A stretch of 64,000 nt of DNA. Source: Gaiellasilicea sp963763755. Lineage in GTDB: Bacteria; Actinomycetota; Thermoleophilia; Gaiellales; Gaiellaceae. Shown piece by piece: positions 9,144 to 18,024 of the stretch. The notes below the pieces were generated by a model. It saw nothing but the letters and a program-made list of their open reading frames with translations. It was not told where the DNA came from and did no database searches. The stretch is taken from assembly GCA_963763755.1 (NCBI GenBank), contig CAVXQE010000006.1:186001-250000 (forward strand). Direction: 5' to 3'. The translations under genes and the position numbers were made by a program. How positions within the stretch are numbered: the stretch's first letter is position 1; each line of letters opens with the position of its first letter.

Positions 9144-9928
9144 AGGCAAAGGGACTCATTGCGGCCGGCGGCGAGGCGACGCGGCTGGGCGAGCTGACGC
9201 GCGTCGTCAACAAGCACCTGCTGCCGGTCGGCGCGTGGCCGATGATCTTCTACCCGCTGCAGCTGCTCCAGCTGGCGGGCGTTCGCGAGGTGATGATCGT
9301 CACCGGCCAGGGCCACGCGGGCCAGCTGATCGACCTGCTCGGGAACGGGCGCATGAACAACCGAGGAGCCTCCACCTCTCTCTTCGACCTCGATCTGACC
9401 TACAAGGTGCAGGTCGAAGCCGGCGGGATCGCACAGGTCGTCGGCATGGCCGAGAGCTTCGCCGGCGACGACGACCTGATCGTCTGCCTCGGCGACAACA
9501 TCTTCGAGTACGCGGAGGCGGCTGCGATTCGCTCCTTCGTCGAGGGCGACGACGGGGCGGCGGTCTTCGTGAAGGAGGTTCCCGATCCGGAGCGCTTCGG
9601 GGTCGTGGTCTACGGCGAGGACGGGCGGGTGGTGGACGTGGTCGAGAAGGCGGGCGTCGTCGATCTCCGCTACCCCTCGCCGCCGTCGAACGACGCGGTG
9701 GTCGGGCTGTACGCCTACTCACCCGACGTCTTCGACGTGATCCGCGGGCTCGCGCCCTCGTCGCGCGGCGAGCTCGAGATCACGGACGTCAACCGCCACT
9801 ACGCCGAGCAGGGCACGCTGGCGTGCCATCGCGTCCGAGGCTGGTGGGAGGACGCCGGCACGCAGGAGTCGCTGCCCGAGATCGGCGCGCTCATCGGCCG
9901 GACCGGCGTGAACAAGGTCGAGCCGTGA
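9140..9928 (+). CDS. rmlA: Glucose-1-phosphate thymidylyltransferase
   Basis: Catalyses dTTP + glucose 1-phosphate to dTDP-glucose, the first step of dTDP-L-rhamnose synthesis. The nucleotidyltransferase signature is AAGGEATRLGELTRVVNKHLL, with KHLLPVG supplying the active-site Lys. Further conserved parts are VCLGDNIFE (metal-binding Asp), GIAQVVGMAE and GWWEDAGT. At 262 residues it is slightly shorter than typical RmlA (about 290). It has Ala-Ala in place of the usual Leu-Ala at the start of the signature and GEATRL in place of GSGTRL. It is translationally coupled upstream to the YczE-like gene and downstream to rmlC (GTGA). The thymidylyl preference is inferred from context. Confidence 0.85.
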   Translation: MKAKGLIAAGGEATRLGELTRVVNKHLLPVGAWPMIFYPLQLLQLAGVREVMIVTGQGHAGQLIDLLGNGRMNNRGASTSLFDLDLTYKVQVEAGGIAQVVGMAESFAGDDDLIVCLGDNIFEYAEAAAIRSFVEGDDGAAVFVKEVPDPERFGVVVYGEDGRVVDVVEKAGVVDLRYPSPPSNDAVVGLYAYSPDVFDVIRGLAPSSRGELEITDVNRHYAEQGTLACHRVRGWWEDAGTQESLPEIGALIGRTGVNKVEP

Positions 9929-10395
9929 TCGACGGCCTGCTGCGGATTCCGCTCCAGCGCTTCGAGGACGAACGAGGCTGGTTCATGGAGCTCCGGCGCG
10001 AGAGCGCGCTGCCGAAGCCCACGACGCAGACGAACGTCTCCTTCTCGCGTCGCGGTGTGATCCGCGGCCTCCACTACCACGAGCGCGGCCAGGACGACCT
10101 CTTCGTCTGCATGCAGGGGACGGCTCGCGTGGTCGTGCTCGACCGGGAGTCCGGCGAGACCTTCACCGAGGACATCGGCGACGAGAACCCGGTCGCGATC
10201 TACGTTCCGGGCCGCAACGCCCACGGCTTCGAGGCGCTCACGGATCTCATCTTCTGTTACCACGTGACAGAGGAGTACGACCCTGCGGATCCGGACGAGC
10301 AGGGCCTGTGCTGGGCGGATCCACGCGTCAAGCACCTCTGGAGCACGGAGTCGCCGATCCTCTCGCCTCGCGACCTGGCGGCGTGTACCTCTTAA
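9925..10395 (+). CDS. rmlC: dTDP-4-dehydrorhamnose 3,5-epimerase
   Basis: Epimerises dTDP-4-dehydro-6-deoxyglucose at C3 and C5, the third step of dTDP-rhamnose synthesis. The cupin fold is visible as RGVIRGLHYHE (catalytic His) and IYVPGRNAHGFEAL, with a late YHVTEEYDP segment. It is 156 residues, somewhat short of the usual 180. The GTG start is embedded in the stop of rmlA. The 3' end overlaps rmlD by 13 nt, so the three enzymes are made in a coupled series. Confidence 0.88.
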   Translation: MIDGLLRIPLQRFEDERGWFMELRRESALPKPTTQTNVSFSRRGVIRGLHYHERGQDDLFVCMQGTARVVVLDRESGETFTEDIGDENPVAIYVPGRNAHGFEALTDLIFCYHVTEEYDPADPDEQGLCWADPRVKHLWSTESPILSPRDLAACTS

Positions 10396-11186
10396 CGGGC
10401 GCCGGCGGGCAGCTCGGCCGCGCGCTCGCTGAGGAGTTTTCGGGCGACGAGCTCGTCGCTCTCTCGCACGCCGACTGGGACGTCGCGCTGCCGCCGCCCG
10501 CAGGCCTCGGCCGCCCGGATCTCGTCCTGCACGCAGCCGCCTGGACTGACGTCGACGGTGCCGAGGACGATCCGCAGGGCGCATCTGCGGTCAACGTCGG
10601 CGGGACGGCGAACGCAGCGTCGCTCGGCGCCCCGATCGTCTACTACTCGACCGACTACGTCTTCGACGGCACCAAGCGCGACCCGTACGTCGAGTCCGAC
10701 GGCCCGAACCCGCAGTCCGCGTACGGCCGCTCGAAGCTCCACGGCGAGGCCGCGGCGGGCGCGAGCGCCTGGATCGTCCGCTCCTCGTGGCTCTTCGGCC
10801 CGACGGGCCACAACTTCGTCCGCACGATGCTTCGGCTCGGAGCCGAGCGGGACGAGGTGTCGGTCGTCGACGACCAGCGTGGCTCGCCGACATTCGTCGG
10901 CCACCTCGCCGCCGCGACGCGCCAGGTGATCGACCTCCCGGTCGGGACGTATCACGTCGCAGCCGAGGGGGAGGTCACGTGGGCCGAGTTCGCCGAGGCG
11001 ATCTTCGAGGAGGCCGGCCTCGGCACGCGAGTTCGCCGGATCACGACCGAGGAGCTCGGCCGGCCCGCGCCACGACCCGCGTATTCCGTTCTGCGCAGCG
11101 AGAAAGGCGCGCCGACGCTGCCGCACTGGCGTGACGGGTTGCGCGAGACGCTCGCGGCCATCCAGGCGGCCGAGGCGGCCGAATAA
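10383..11186 (+). CDS. rmlD: dTDP-4-dehydrorhamnose reductase
   Basis: NAD(P)H-dependent reductase for the last step to dTDP-L-rhamnose. It is 267 residues. The Rossmann motif GAGGQLG follows only five residues after the GTG start. LHAAAWTDVDGAE is diagnostic for RmlD, YSTDYVFDG and the catalytic YGRSK (Tyr/Lys) follow, and the C-terminal SVLRSEKG matches the family. The start was placed so that the Rossmann strand (VYLLTGAGG) is complete; no longer in-frame start with an SD was seen. It overlaps rmlC. Confidence 0.9.
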   Translation: MYLLTGAGGQLGRALAEEFSGDELVALSHADWDVALPPPAGLGRPDLVLHAAAWTDVDGAEDDPQGASAVNVGGTANAASLGAPIVYYSTDYVFDGTKRDPYVESDGPNPQSAYGRSKLHGEAAAGASAWIVRSSWLFGPTGHNFVRTMLRLGAERDEVSVVDDQRGSPTFVGHLAAATRQVIDLPVGTYHVAAEGEVTWAEFAEAIFEEAGLGTRVRRITTEELGRPAPRPAYSVLRSEKGAPTLPHWRDGLRETLAAIQAAEAAE

Positions 11187-11192
11187 CAGACG

Positions 11193-11666
11193 ATGTCGGG
11201 CTATTCATTCCTGACGACGTGGATCCTCGACGCGCCGCGCGAGGCCGTCTGGGACGCGATCTACGAGATCGAGCGCTGGCCCGACTGGTGGCGGGGCGTC
11301 AAGCGGGTCGAGAAGCTCGAGTCGGGGAGCGAAAACGGTGGTGTGGGCGCGCTCTACCGCCACGAGTGGCGCAGCGTCATCCCGTATCCCGTGCGCTTCG
11401 AGACCCGGATCACCCGCGTCGAGCTGCCGCACCTGATCGAGGCCGACGCCAACGGTGAGCTCGCGGGCACGGGACGCTGGCGCTTCTTCGAAGGGCGAGA
11501 GACGGCGGTGACCTACGAGTGGAACGTCCGCACGACGCGCTCGTGGATGAACGCGATCGGGCCGGTGGCACGGCCGGTCTTCCGCTGGAACCACAACGCG
11601 GTCATGCACCGGGGAGGCGAAGGTCTAGCCAATTTGCTGGGGGCGCAGCTCGTCGCCGTGACGTAG
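11193..11666 (+). CDS. SRPBCC (START-like) family protein
   Basis: A 157-residue protein with the helix-grip layout of polyketide-cyclase-like SRPBCC proteins. It has an N-terminal strand, an early helix (REAVWDAIYEIERWPDWW) typical of the family, then antiparallel strands and a long C-terminal helix. Family members bind hydrophobic ligands in a deep pocket; the ligand is unknown here. It sits between rmlD and rmlB with 6 and 10 nt gaps, so it is likely co-regulated with rhamnose synthesis although it is not a known pathway enzyme. Confidence 0.8.
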   Translation: MSGYSFLTTWILDAPREAVWDAIYEIERWPDWWRGVKRVEKLESGSENGGVGALYRHEWRSVIPYPVRFETRITRVELPHLIEADANGELAGTGRWRFFEGRETAVTYEWNVRTTRSWMNAIGPVARPVFRWNHNAVMHRGGEGLANLLGAQLVAVT

Positions 11667-11676
11667 CCTTTCCTCG

Positions 11677-12669
11677 ATGCGCGTACTCGTCACAGGCGGA
11701 GCCGGGTTCATCGGCTCCCACTTCGCCAAGCGGCTGCTGGCCGCCGGGGACGACGTGCGCGTGCTCGACGCCCTCACGTATTCCGGGAATCCGGCCAATC
11801 TGGAGGGGACCGGGATCGAGCTCGTCGAAGGCGACATCTGCGACGCGACCGCGGTTGCCCAGGCCGCCGCTGGCTGGGACGCCATCGTCAACTTCGCGGC
11901 CGAGACGCACGTCGACCGCTCGATCCTCGGCGCCACCGACTTCGGCCGGACGGAGTTCTTCGGAACGCAGGTCCTGCTCGAGGAAGTGCGTCGCACAGGT
12001 GCCCGCTTCGTCCAGGTCTCGACGGACGAGGTCTACGGCGACCTCGCCGCCGGCGGCTCCTCGGTCGAGACCGACCCGGTCAAGCCGTCGAGCCCGTACA
12101 GCGTCGCGAAGGCCGCGGGCGACCTCCACATCCCGGCGTATGCGCGGACGTTCGGTGTCAACGCCTCGATCACTCGCGGCTCGAACACCTACGGGCCGAA
12201 CCAGTACCCGGAGAAGCTGATCCCGCTGATGACGACCAACGCGATCGAGGGAGAGCCCCTGCCGATCTACGGCGACGGGAAGCAGGTTCGGGACTGGCTC
12301 TGGGTCGAGGACCACTGCGCCGGGATCGAGACGGTGCTGCGCGAGGGCGCTCCGGGCGAGGTGTACAACGTCGGCGGCCGCGACGAGCTCGAGAACGTGG
12401 AGGTCGTCGGCCACATCCTGCGGCTCACCGGCGCCGACGAGTCGCTGATCCGTCACGTCGAAGACCGCGCAGGACACGACCGCCGCTACTCGCTCGACAC
12501 GACCAAGCTGCGCGGGCTCGGCTGGGAGCCGCTGAAGCCCTTCGAGGAGGGGATCGCGGAGACGGTCGCCTGGTACCTCGCGAACCGCAGCTGGTGGGAG
12601 CCGATCAAGTCCGGCGAGTACAAGGCGTACTACGAGAAACAGTACGCAGCACGCCTCGCGGCCTCCTAG
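11677..12669 (+). CDS. rmlB: dTDP-glucose 4,6-dehydratase
   Basis: Converts dTDP-glucose to dTDP-4-dehydro-6-deoxyglucose (second step). It is a 330-residue extended SDR. It has the NAD motif GGAGFIGSHF, NFAAETHVDRSI, STDEVYGD (catalytic Asp/Glu pair region) and YSVAK as the catalytic Tyr/Lys. TRGSNTYGPNQYPEKLIP is very characteristic. TAGCCT at 11664-11669 stands 7 nt before the ATG, so this gene probably has its own leaderless promoter in addition to read-through from rmlACD. The stop forms a CTAG palindrome with the stop of the opposing kinase. Confidence 0.93.
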   Translation: MRVLVTGGAGFIGSHFAKRLLAAGDDVRVLDALTYSGNPANLEGTGIELVEGDICDATAVAQAAAGWDAIVNFAAETHVDRSILGATDFGRTEFFGTQVLLEEVRRTGARFVQVSTDEVYGDLAAGGSSVETDPVKPSSPYSVAKAAGDLHIPAYARTFGVNASITRGSNTYGPNQYPEKLIPLMTTNAIEGEPLPIYGDGKQVRDWLWVEDHCAGIETVLREGAPGEVYNVGGRDELENVEVVGHILRLTGADESLIRHVEDRAGHDRRYSLDTTKLRGLGWEPLKPFEEGIAETVAWYLANRSWWEPIKSGEYKAYYEKQYAARLAAS

Positions 12670-14039
12670 CGCTCGTCGCCGCAGCCCTTCTTCGCCTCGT
12701 GGCGTAGCTGCGAGATCTCCTTCCGCTTGCCCTGAATCTGCTCCGAGCGGTCGAGCAGCTCCGCCACCCCGTCGCAGCGGCCGAGTGCGAGCCGCGTGAA
12801 CGCGAGGTTGTAGCTCGCGTACGCCTCGGCGAGGCTCCCGTCGCCTGACAGCCCGGCGACTGCCTGTTCGAGCAGGGGCAGCGCCTCCTCGTAGTTGCCG
12901 GCCTTCATCAGCTCGAAGCCCTGGTTGTTCAGATCGGATGGATTGCCGGCGGGAGCCGCTGTCTCGGGTGCGGTCGTCGGCGGCGCCGCCTCGGTGGTCA
13001 CGGTCTTGACGACCGTCTGCCCGGGAAGAGTGACCGTCTCCTTCACCGTCTTGGGTGCGGTCGTGACGGCCTCCTTCGGATCGTCGCCGGCGAGCAGCAC
13101 TGCCGCGAGGACACCGGCGGCCAGCAGCAGGGCGCCGAGGGCGATCAGGGGCACGACCCAGCGGCGTCCCCGGCTCCGCCCGACGGGCGGCAGAGCGGCG
13201 ACGGTGGTCCCGCCCGCGGCTTCGGCGAGCGCGTCGCGAAGTGCGTGGACGAGGTCGGCAGCCGATTCGTACCGGTGCTCGGGCACCTTCGCGAGCCCGC
13301 GGGCGAGGGCGTCGTCCACCTGCGACGGCAGCTCGGGATTGAGGCTCGATGCGGGCGGGATCGGTGCGCTCACGTGCGCCAGCGCCTCTGCGGTCGACGA
13401 CTCACGCTCGAAGGGCCGCTCACCCGTGAGCAACTCGAAGGCAACCACCGCGAGCGCATAGCGATCGCTTGCCGGCGTCGCCTTCTCGCCTCGCGCCTGC
13501 TCCGGTGCGAGGTAGCCGGCCGTGCCGACGACCGTCCCCACCTCTGTGAGCGAGCCGAGGCCGACCGCGCTGGCGACGCCGAAGTCGGCGACCTTGACGC
13601 GGTCGTCGCTGTCGAGGAGCAGATTCGCCGGTTTCACGTCGCGGTGGACGACTCCGCTCGCGTGCGCGGCGTCGAGCGCTGCAGCGGCCTGCTGGAGCCA
13701 GTCGAGCGAGCGTCCGATCGGTTGCGCCCCGTCGCGGACGAGACGATCGGCGAGCGAGCCCCCTGCGAGGTACTCCATCACGATGTACGGGTGGTCGTCG
13801 TGCTCGCCGACGTCGAAGATCGTCACCGTGCTCGGCGCGTTGGAGAGACGCGCCGCGGCCAGGGCCTCACGCGTGAAGCGCGCGCGGATCGCCCCGTCGT
13901 TGGCGTACCGGTCGGCCAGCACCTTGATCGCGACGATGCGCGCCAGGTCGGCGTCCTCGGCGCGAAAGATCTCGCCCATGCCGCCGCGGGCGATGCGCTC
14001 GGGGTTCCGGTATCTCGGTGGCAGGTGGCTGTCGTTCAC
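12666..14039 (-). CDS. Transmembrane Ser/Thr protein kinase with TPR-like ectodomain
   Basis: A 457-residue PknB-type kinase. The cytoplasmic kinase domain (about 10-265) has the glycine loop IARGGMGEIF, VAIKVL, catalytic HRDVKPANLL, VADFGVA and GYLAPEQARGE. One TM helix (WVVPLIALGALLLAAGVLAAV, about 292-315) is followed by a Thr/Pro-rich linker. The extracellular region ends in a TPR-like helical segment (NNQGFELMKAGNYEEALPLL) with two cysteines. Usual actinobacterial kinases carry PASTA or other sensors there, so the TPR-like ectodomain suggests sensing through protein contacts. It converges with rmlB; the substrate is unknown. Confidence 0.88.
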   Translation of the reverse strand: MNDSHLPPRYRNPERIARGGMGEIFRAEDADLARIVAIKVLADRYANDGAIRARFTREALAAARLSNAPSTVTIFDVGEHDDHPYIVMEYLAGGSLADRLVRDGAQPIGRSLDWLQQAAAALDAAHASGVVHRDVKPANLLLDSDDRVKVADFGVASAVGLGSLTEVGTVVGTAGYLAPEQARGEKATPASDRYALAVVAFELLTGERPFERESSTAEALAHVSAPIPPASSLNPELPSQVDDALARGLAKVPEHRYESAADLVHALRDALAEAAGGTTVAALPPVGRSRGRRWVVPLIALGALLLAAGVLAAVLLAGDDPKEAVTTAPKTVKETVTLPGQTVVKTVTTEAAPPTTAPETAAPAGNPSDLNNQGFELMKAGNYEEALPLLEQAVAGLSGDGSLAEAYASYNLAFTRLALGRCDGVAELLDRSEQIQGKRKEISQLRHEAKKGCGDER

Positions 14040-14154
14040 TGTGACCGAGTCCCCACGCTACCCCCGCCGGAAACGCCATGCCTGAGTTGAAGGTTCGGTA
14101 AAGAGACCGGAAATCGCCAGGTCTTCCGCTAGCCTCAGGCGCGGACGTCAAACG

Positions 14155-15750
14155 ATGCGGCGGCTCCTTCTCGCTTTCACCGGTCTGGTTCTCGCGCTCG
14201 CGGCCTCCGCGCTCGCGGGTCCTCGTGCGCCCGTTCCCGCCAAGCCCGCCGCGGTGACCGCGACCACATTCGTCGTCAGCGGCCGCGGGTGGGGGCACGG
14301 TGTCGGCATGAGCCAGTACGGGGCGATGGGTTATGCCAACGACGGCTGGACGTACGACCAGATCCTCACCCATTTCTACGTCGGTGCCGAGCTCGGGCCT
14401 GCCCCCGTCGCCCGTGTCCGCGTGCTCGTCGGTGAGGCAAAGGGGGCGGTGAAGCTGCGCTCCAGGGTCCCGTTCCGCGTCCGCGACGTGTTCGGGAAGG
14501 TCTACGCGCTGCCGGCCGGCGAGCTCGTTCTCGGCCCGAAGCTGTGGGTGACCGTGAACGGCGCGCCGACCGAGCTCGCCGGGCCGATCCTCTTCCTTCC
14601 CGGTACCGCGCCGCTCGAGCTCGACCGTCCCTACCGAGGCCAGATCGAGGTCGCTGTCACGGGCCAGAAGCTGAACGTCGTCAACGTCGTCGGGCTCGAG
14701 CAGTACCTCCAGGGCGTCGTGCCGCAGGAGATGCCGAGTGCGTGGCCCGACGAAGCGTTGAAGGCGCAGGCTGTCGCTGCGCGCTCGTACGCCCTCTCGC
14801 ACCGGCTCACCGGCATGACCTTCGATCTGTACGCAGACGTTCGCAGCCAGGTCTACGGCGGCGTCGCCGCCGAGAGCGCGCGCACGACGGCCGCCGTCCA
14901 GGCGACGACAGGGGAAGTGCTCCTCTGGGAAGGAAAGCCGATCGACGCGCTCTTCCACTCGACCTCGGGCGGGAAGACGTTGGCGGCGATCGAGGTCTTC
15001 GGAAAGGCCGTGCCCTATCTCGTCTCGGTCGACGATCCGCACAGCGATCTCTCGCCGGTCAATCGCTGGGGGCCGACACCCATCCCCGAGACGACGGTTC
15101 GGAAAGGACTGAAGCTGCGGACGCCGGTGACCGCCCTGAAGCTCACACGCGGCGCCTCCGGCCGCGTCCTGAGCGCAGACGTCACGACGACGGCCGGAAC
15201 GTCGAAGGTGACCGGTGCCGTGCTTCGCTCGGCCGCAGGGCTGCGCTCGACGTGGATCACCGGTCTGGCGACGCTCTCGCTGACGCGTCCCGGCGGGCCG
15301 GCGGTCTACGGCAGGCAGCTGACCGTGACCGGGAAGGCGGCCGGTGTGAAGGGCGCGGTGCTGTCACAGCGGATCGACGGCGTCTGGACGCAGGTCGCCG
15401 GACCGGGCGCCGCGCTGTCCTTCAAGGCGAAGCTCCTGGCGCCGGCGAGCTTCCGCATCTCGGCGGGCAAGCTGACAAGTGCCGTGCTGAAGGTTCCCGT
15501 CGCGCCGGTGGTGACCGCGCGCGCCGACGCCACGTCGACCGTCTCGGGCGCGGTGAGGCCGCTCCCGCCCGGCACCGCGGTGGAACTGCAGGTCGACAAC
15601 GGCAGCGGGTGGTCGACCGCGGCGCAGACCACGACCAGCGCGACCGGCGAGTACACGATCGCGCCGCCGGAGCCCGGCTTGTACAGAGTGCGTGTCGCGC
15701 CTTCGCAGGGCTTCGCCGAGGGACTCTCGGGACAGATCGAGCTTCGGTGA
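14155..15750 (+). CDS. SpoIID/LytB-domain secreted protein
   Basis: A 531-residue exported protein. After a signal peptide (LLLAFTGLVLALAASALAG) comes a SpoIID-type domain with GRGWGHGVGMSQYGA, NVVGLEQYLQGVVPQEMP (conserved catalytic-region Glu) and ALKAQAVAARSYAL. In sporulating Firmicutes SpoIID is a glycan-strand lytic transglycosylase; the same domain is common in non-sporulating actinobacteria, probably in wall remodelling. The C-terminal third is beta-rich and repeats Ig-like strands. Its stop overlaps the GTG of the subtilase gene (GTGA), so the two secreted enzymes are made together. The upstream 115 bp separate it from the divergent kinase. Confidence 0.88.
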   Translation: MRRLLLAFTGLVLALAASALAGPRAPVPAKPAAVTATTFVVSGRGWGHGVGMSQYGAMGYANDGWTYDQILTHFYVGAELGPAPVARVRVLVGEAKGAVKLRSRVPFRVRDVFGKVYALPAGELVLGPKLWVTVNGAPTELAGPILFLPGTAPLELDRPYRGQIEVAVTGQKLNVVNVVGLEQYLQGVVPQEMPSAWPDEALKAQAVAARSYALSHRLTGMTFDLYADVRSQVYGGVAAESARTTAAVQATTGEVLLWEGKPIDALFHSTSGGKTLAAIEVFGKAVPYLVSVDDPHSDLSPVNRWGPTPIPETTVRKGLKLRTPVTALKLTRGASGRVLSADVTTTAGTSKVTGAVLRSAAGLRSTWITGLATLSLTRPGGPAVYGRQLTVTGKAAGVKGAVLSQRIDGVWTQVAGPGAALSFKAKLLAPASFRISAGKLTSAVLKVPVAPVVTARADATSTVSGAVRPLPPGTAVELQVDNGSGWSTAAQTTTSATGEYTIAPPEPGLYRVRVAPSQGFAEGLSGQIELR

Positions 15751-17370
15751 AGCGGTTCGCGCTCGTGGTCGTCGCGGCGGCGCTCTTTGCGCCTGCTGCA
15801 GGTGCCGCACGCTACGCCGTCGGTGTGCGGACGATCGCCGATCTTCCGCGTCTGCGCGCCGCCTTGCCGAACGGCGAGAGCCTTGCGCCGATTCCCGCAC
15901 TCGTGGTCGACCAGGCGGCGCCGCCGCGGTCGGCCGATCTGCCGGGCGTCACCTACGTCGAGCGGCTCCACTCTCGCCGGCTCGCCTTCGTGCCCAACGA
16001 CCCGCTGGCCGCCAAGCAATGGCATCTCAACGCTACGCGGGCCTTCGACTTCTGGGACTCGAGCGCGCTCGCCCTCGCCTTGCCGCCGGTTCGGGTCGCG
16101 ATCATCGATTCGGGCATCGATGCGACCCACCCTGATCTCGCCGACAAGATCGTCGAGGCCAAGAGCTTCGTCGGCGGCTCCGCCTCGGTCGACCACGAAG
16201 GACACGGCACCTTCGTCGCCGGTCTGATCGCAGCGGCGGTGGACAACTCGTCGGGCGTTGCGGGAATGGCTCCGTCGGCCGAGCTGCTGATCGCCAAGGT
16301 GGTCGTCGGCGGTGACGTGATCGATGTCGAAGCCGAGGCGAAGGCGATCAAGTGGGCGGTCCAGAACGACGCGAAGGTGATCAACCTGAGCCTCGGCGGG
16401 CTCCGCGACCCGCGCGACCCGGACCGCGACACGTTCTCGCCGCTCGAGGCGGCTGCCGTCGCCTACGCCTACGGCAAGGGAGTCGTGGTCGTCGCAGCGG
16501 TCGGGAACGCCGAACAGGGAGCCATCAAGCCATGGCCGTACGCGAGCTACCCGGCCGCCCTGCCGCACGTCCTGGGCGTCAGCGCGCTCGCTCGCGACGG
16601 CTCCGTTCCCTTGTTCTCGAACCGCGACAAGATCTACAACGACATCGCGGCGCCCGGGGCCGGAATCGTCTCGACCATGCCGCTCGAGATGACAGCGCCG
16701 TTCAAGGAGTGCCTCGATCAGGGCTTCTCGAGCTGTGGCCCCGATGAGTGGCGCAAGGGCGAAGGGACTTCCTTCGCTGCTCCACAGGTGTCGGCTGCCG
16801 CCGCGGTCCTCCTCGCCGAGCGCCCGGACTTGCATCCCGAGCAGGTGACGGCGCTCCTGACCGAGACCGCCCGGGACGTCAACGCGGCGACCGGCTGCCA
16901 GGCGTGCCCGCCGCGACGCGACGCCTTCACCGGCTGGGGGCGACTCGACGTCACCGCCGCGCTGCGGCAGCTCGGCGGCGTGATCCCCCCGCGCGACCGG
17001 TACGAGCCGAACGACGACGCCGGGGACGAGGCGGCGCATCTCTGGGGCCGGACGAGGCGGATCGAGGCGACGCTGGACTTCTGGGACGACCAGAACGACG
17101 TCTACGCGATCCGGCTTCGCCGTGGCCAGCCCGTCTTCGCCAGCCTGCGCGGACCGGCGGGCACCGATACGAACTTGATTCTCTGGCAACCCGGCACGAA
17201 GCGCGTCGACGATCTCGGCTCGTTGGCGCTCGTCGCCCGCCAGTCGGCCCGCCCCGGCCCGCGTGAGTGGCTCTCGTACCGGGCGCCCAAGACGGCCACG
17301 TACTACGTCCAGGTGAAGCTCGGCTCGCGCGGCTCCGGCACCTACAAGCTCGTCGATCGTCAAGGCCTAG
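15747..17370 (+). CDS. Secreted subtilisin-like (S8) protease
   Basis: An extracellular serine protease of about 540 residues. A signal peptide (ALVVVAAALFAPAAGA) precedes a short pro-region and the S8 domain. The triad is Asp in VAIIDSGIDATHPDL, His in DHEGHGTFVAG and Ser in GEGTSFAAPQVSA. A C-terminal PPC-like beta domain (DFWDDQNDVYAIRL onward) follows. The open frame runs past the likely end to 17576, through the opposite-strand acetyltransferase. A TAG in another frame at 17368-17370 fits the family end and the 6 nt gap to that gene, so I place the end there and infer a frameshift in the last codons. It is coupled to the SpoIID gene upstream. Confidence 0.85.
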
Positions 17371-17376
17371 CCCGCC

Positions 17377-18024
17377 CTACTGGTTCTCGAGCAGCTCCTC
17401 GTCCGGCACGTCGCGGAGGCGGCGGGCGGGGTTCCCGACCATCACCGCCCGCGCGGGGACGTCCTTCGTCACGACCGCGCCGGCACCGACGAACGCCTCC
17501 TCGCCGATCTCGATCGCCGGGCAGAGGATGGCGCCGCCGCCGATCCGCGCGCCGCGGCGAATCGTCGGCCCCTTGACGTTCCCGAGGCGCTTCTCGGTCC
17601 GGCCCATCCAGTTGTCGTTCGTCGTCACGACGCACGGGGCGATGAAGACGTGCTCCTCGAGCGTCGAGTAGGCCGTGATGTAGGCGTCGGCCTGGATCTT
17701 CGTCATCGCGCCGATCGTCGTGTCGTTCTCGACGTACGAGCCGCGACCGAGGACGACGTCGTCGCCGATCTCCACCCGCTCTCGCACGCAGGACTGGTCG
17801 CCGAGGATCACGCGCGCTCCGATGTTCGAGCCCGCGAAGACGATGGCGCCGGTCGAGACGATGGTGCCGTCCCCGATCGTCGTCGGCGCGAGCGGCTCGC
17901 GCTTGGCGGTCGAGCGCGGCGAGAGCGTCGGCTGCTTGCCGACGACGGCGCCCTCGAGCACCTTCACGCCCTCGCCGAGCACCGTTCCTTCGTACACGGT
18001 CGCGGTGGGGTGGACCTCAGGCAC
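17377..18024 (-). CDS. UDP-sugar N-acetyltransferase, left-handed beta-helix (WbpD-like)
   Basis: A 215-residue hexapeptide-repeat acyltransferase. Repeats such as IGDGTIVSTGAIVFAG and IGARVILGD form the left-handed beta helix, and NDNWMGR and GAGAVVTKDVPARAVMVGNPAR are typical of the WbpD/WlbB/PglD group. It probably uses acetyl-CoA to acetylate a 3-amino UDP-sugar acid. Its GTG start lies inside the end of the upstream oxidoreductase gene (8 nt overlap). Together with the dehydrogenase and oxidoreductase it forms a WbpA-WbpB-WbpD set for a diacetamido-uronic acid. Confidence 0.82.
   Translation of the reverse strand: MPEVHPTATVYEGTVLGEGVKVLEGAVVGKQPTLSPRSTAKREPLAPTTIGDGTIVSTGAIVFAGSNIGARVILGDQSCVRERVEIGDDVVLGRGSYVENDTTIGAMTKIQADAYITAYSTLEEHVFIAPCVVTTNDNWMGRTEKRLGNVKGPTIRRGARIGGGAILCPAIEIGEEAFVGAGAVVTKDVPARAVMVGNPARRLRDVPDEELLENQ

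Noticed and set aside
14544..17576. A 1010-residue fusion of SpoIID-region and subtilase on the + strand
   Set aside because: The first part is a shadow frame of the SpoIID gene (Arg-rich, no motifs); the real subtilase starts at GTG 15747 with a signal peptide.
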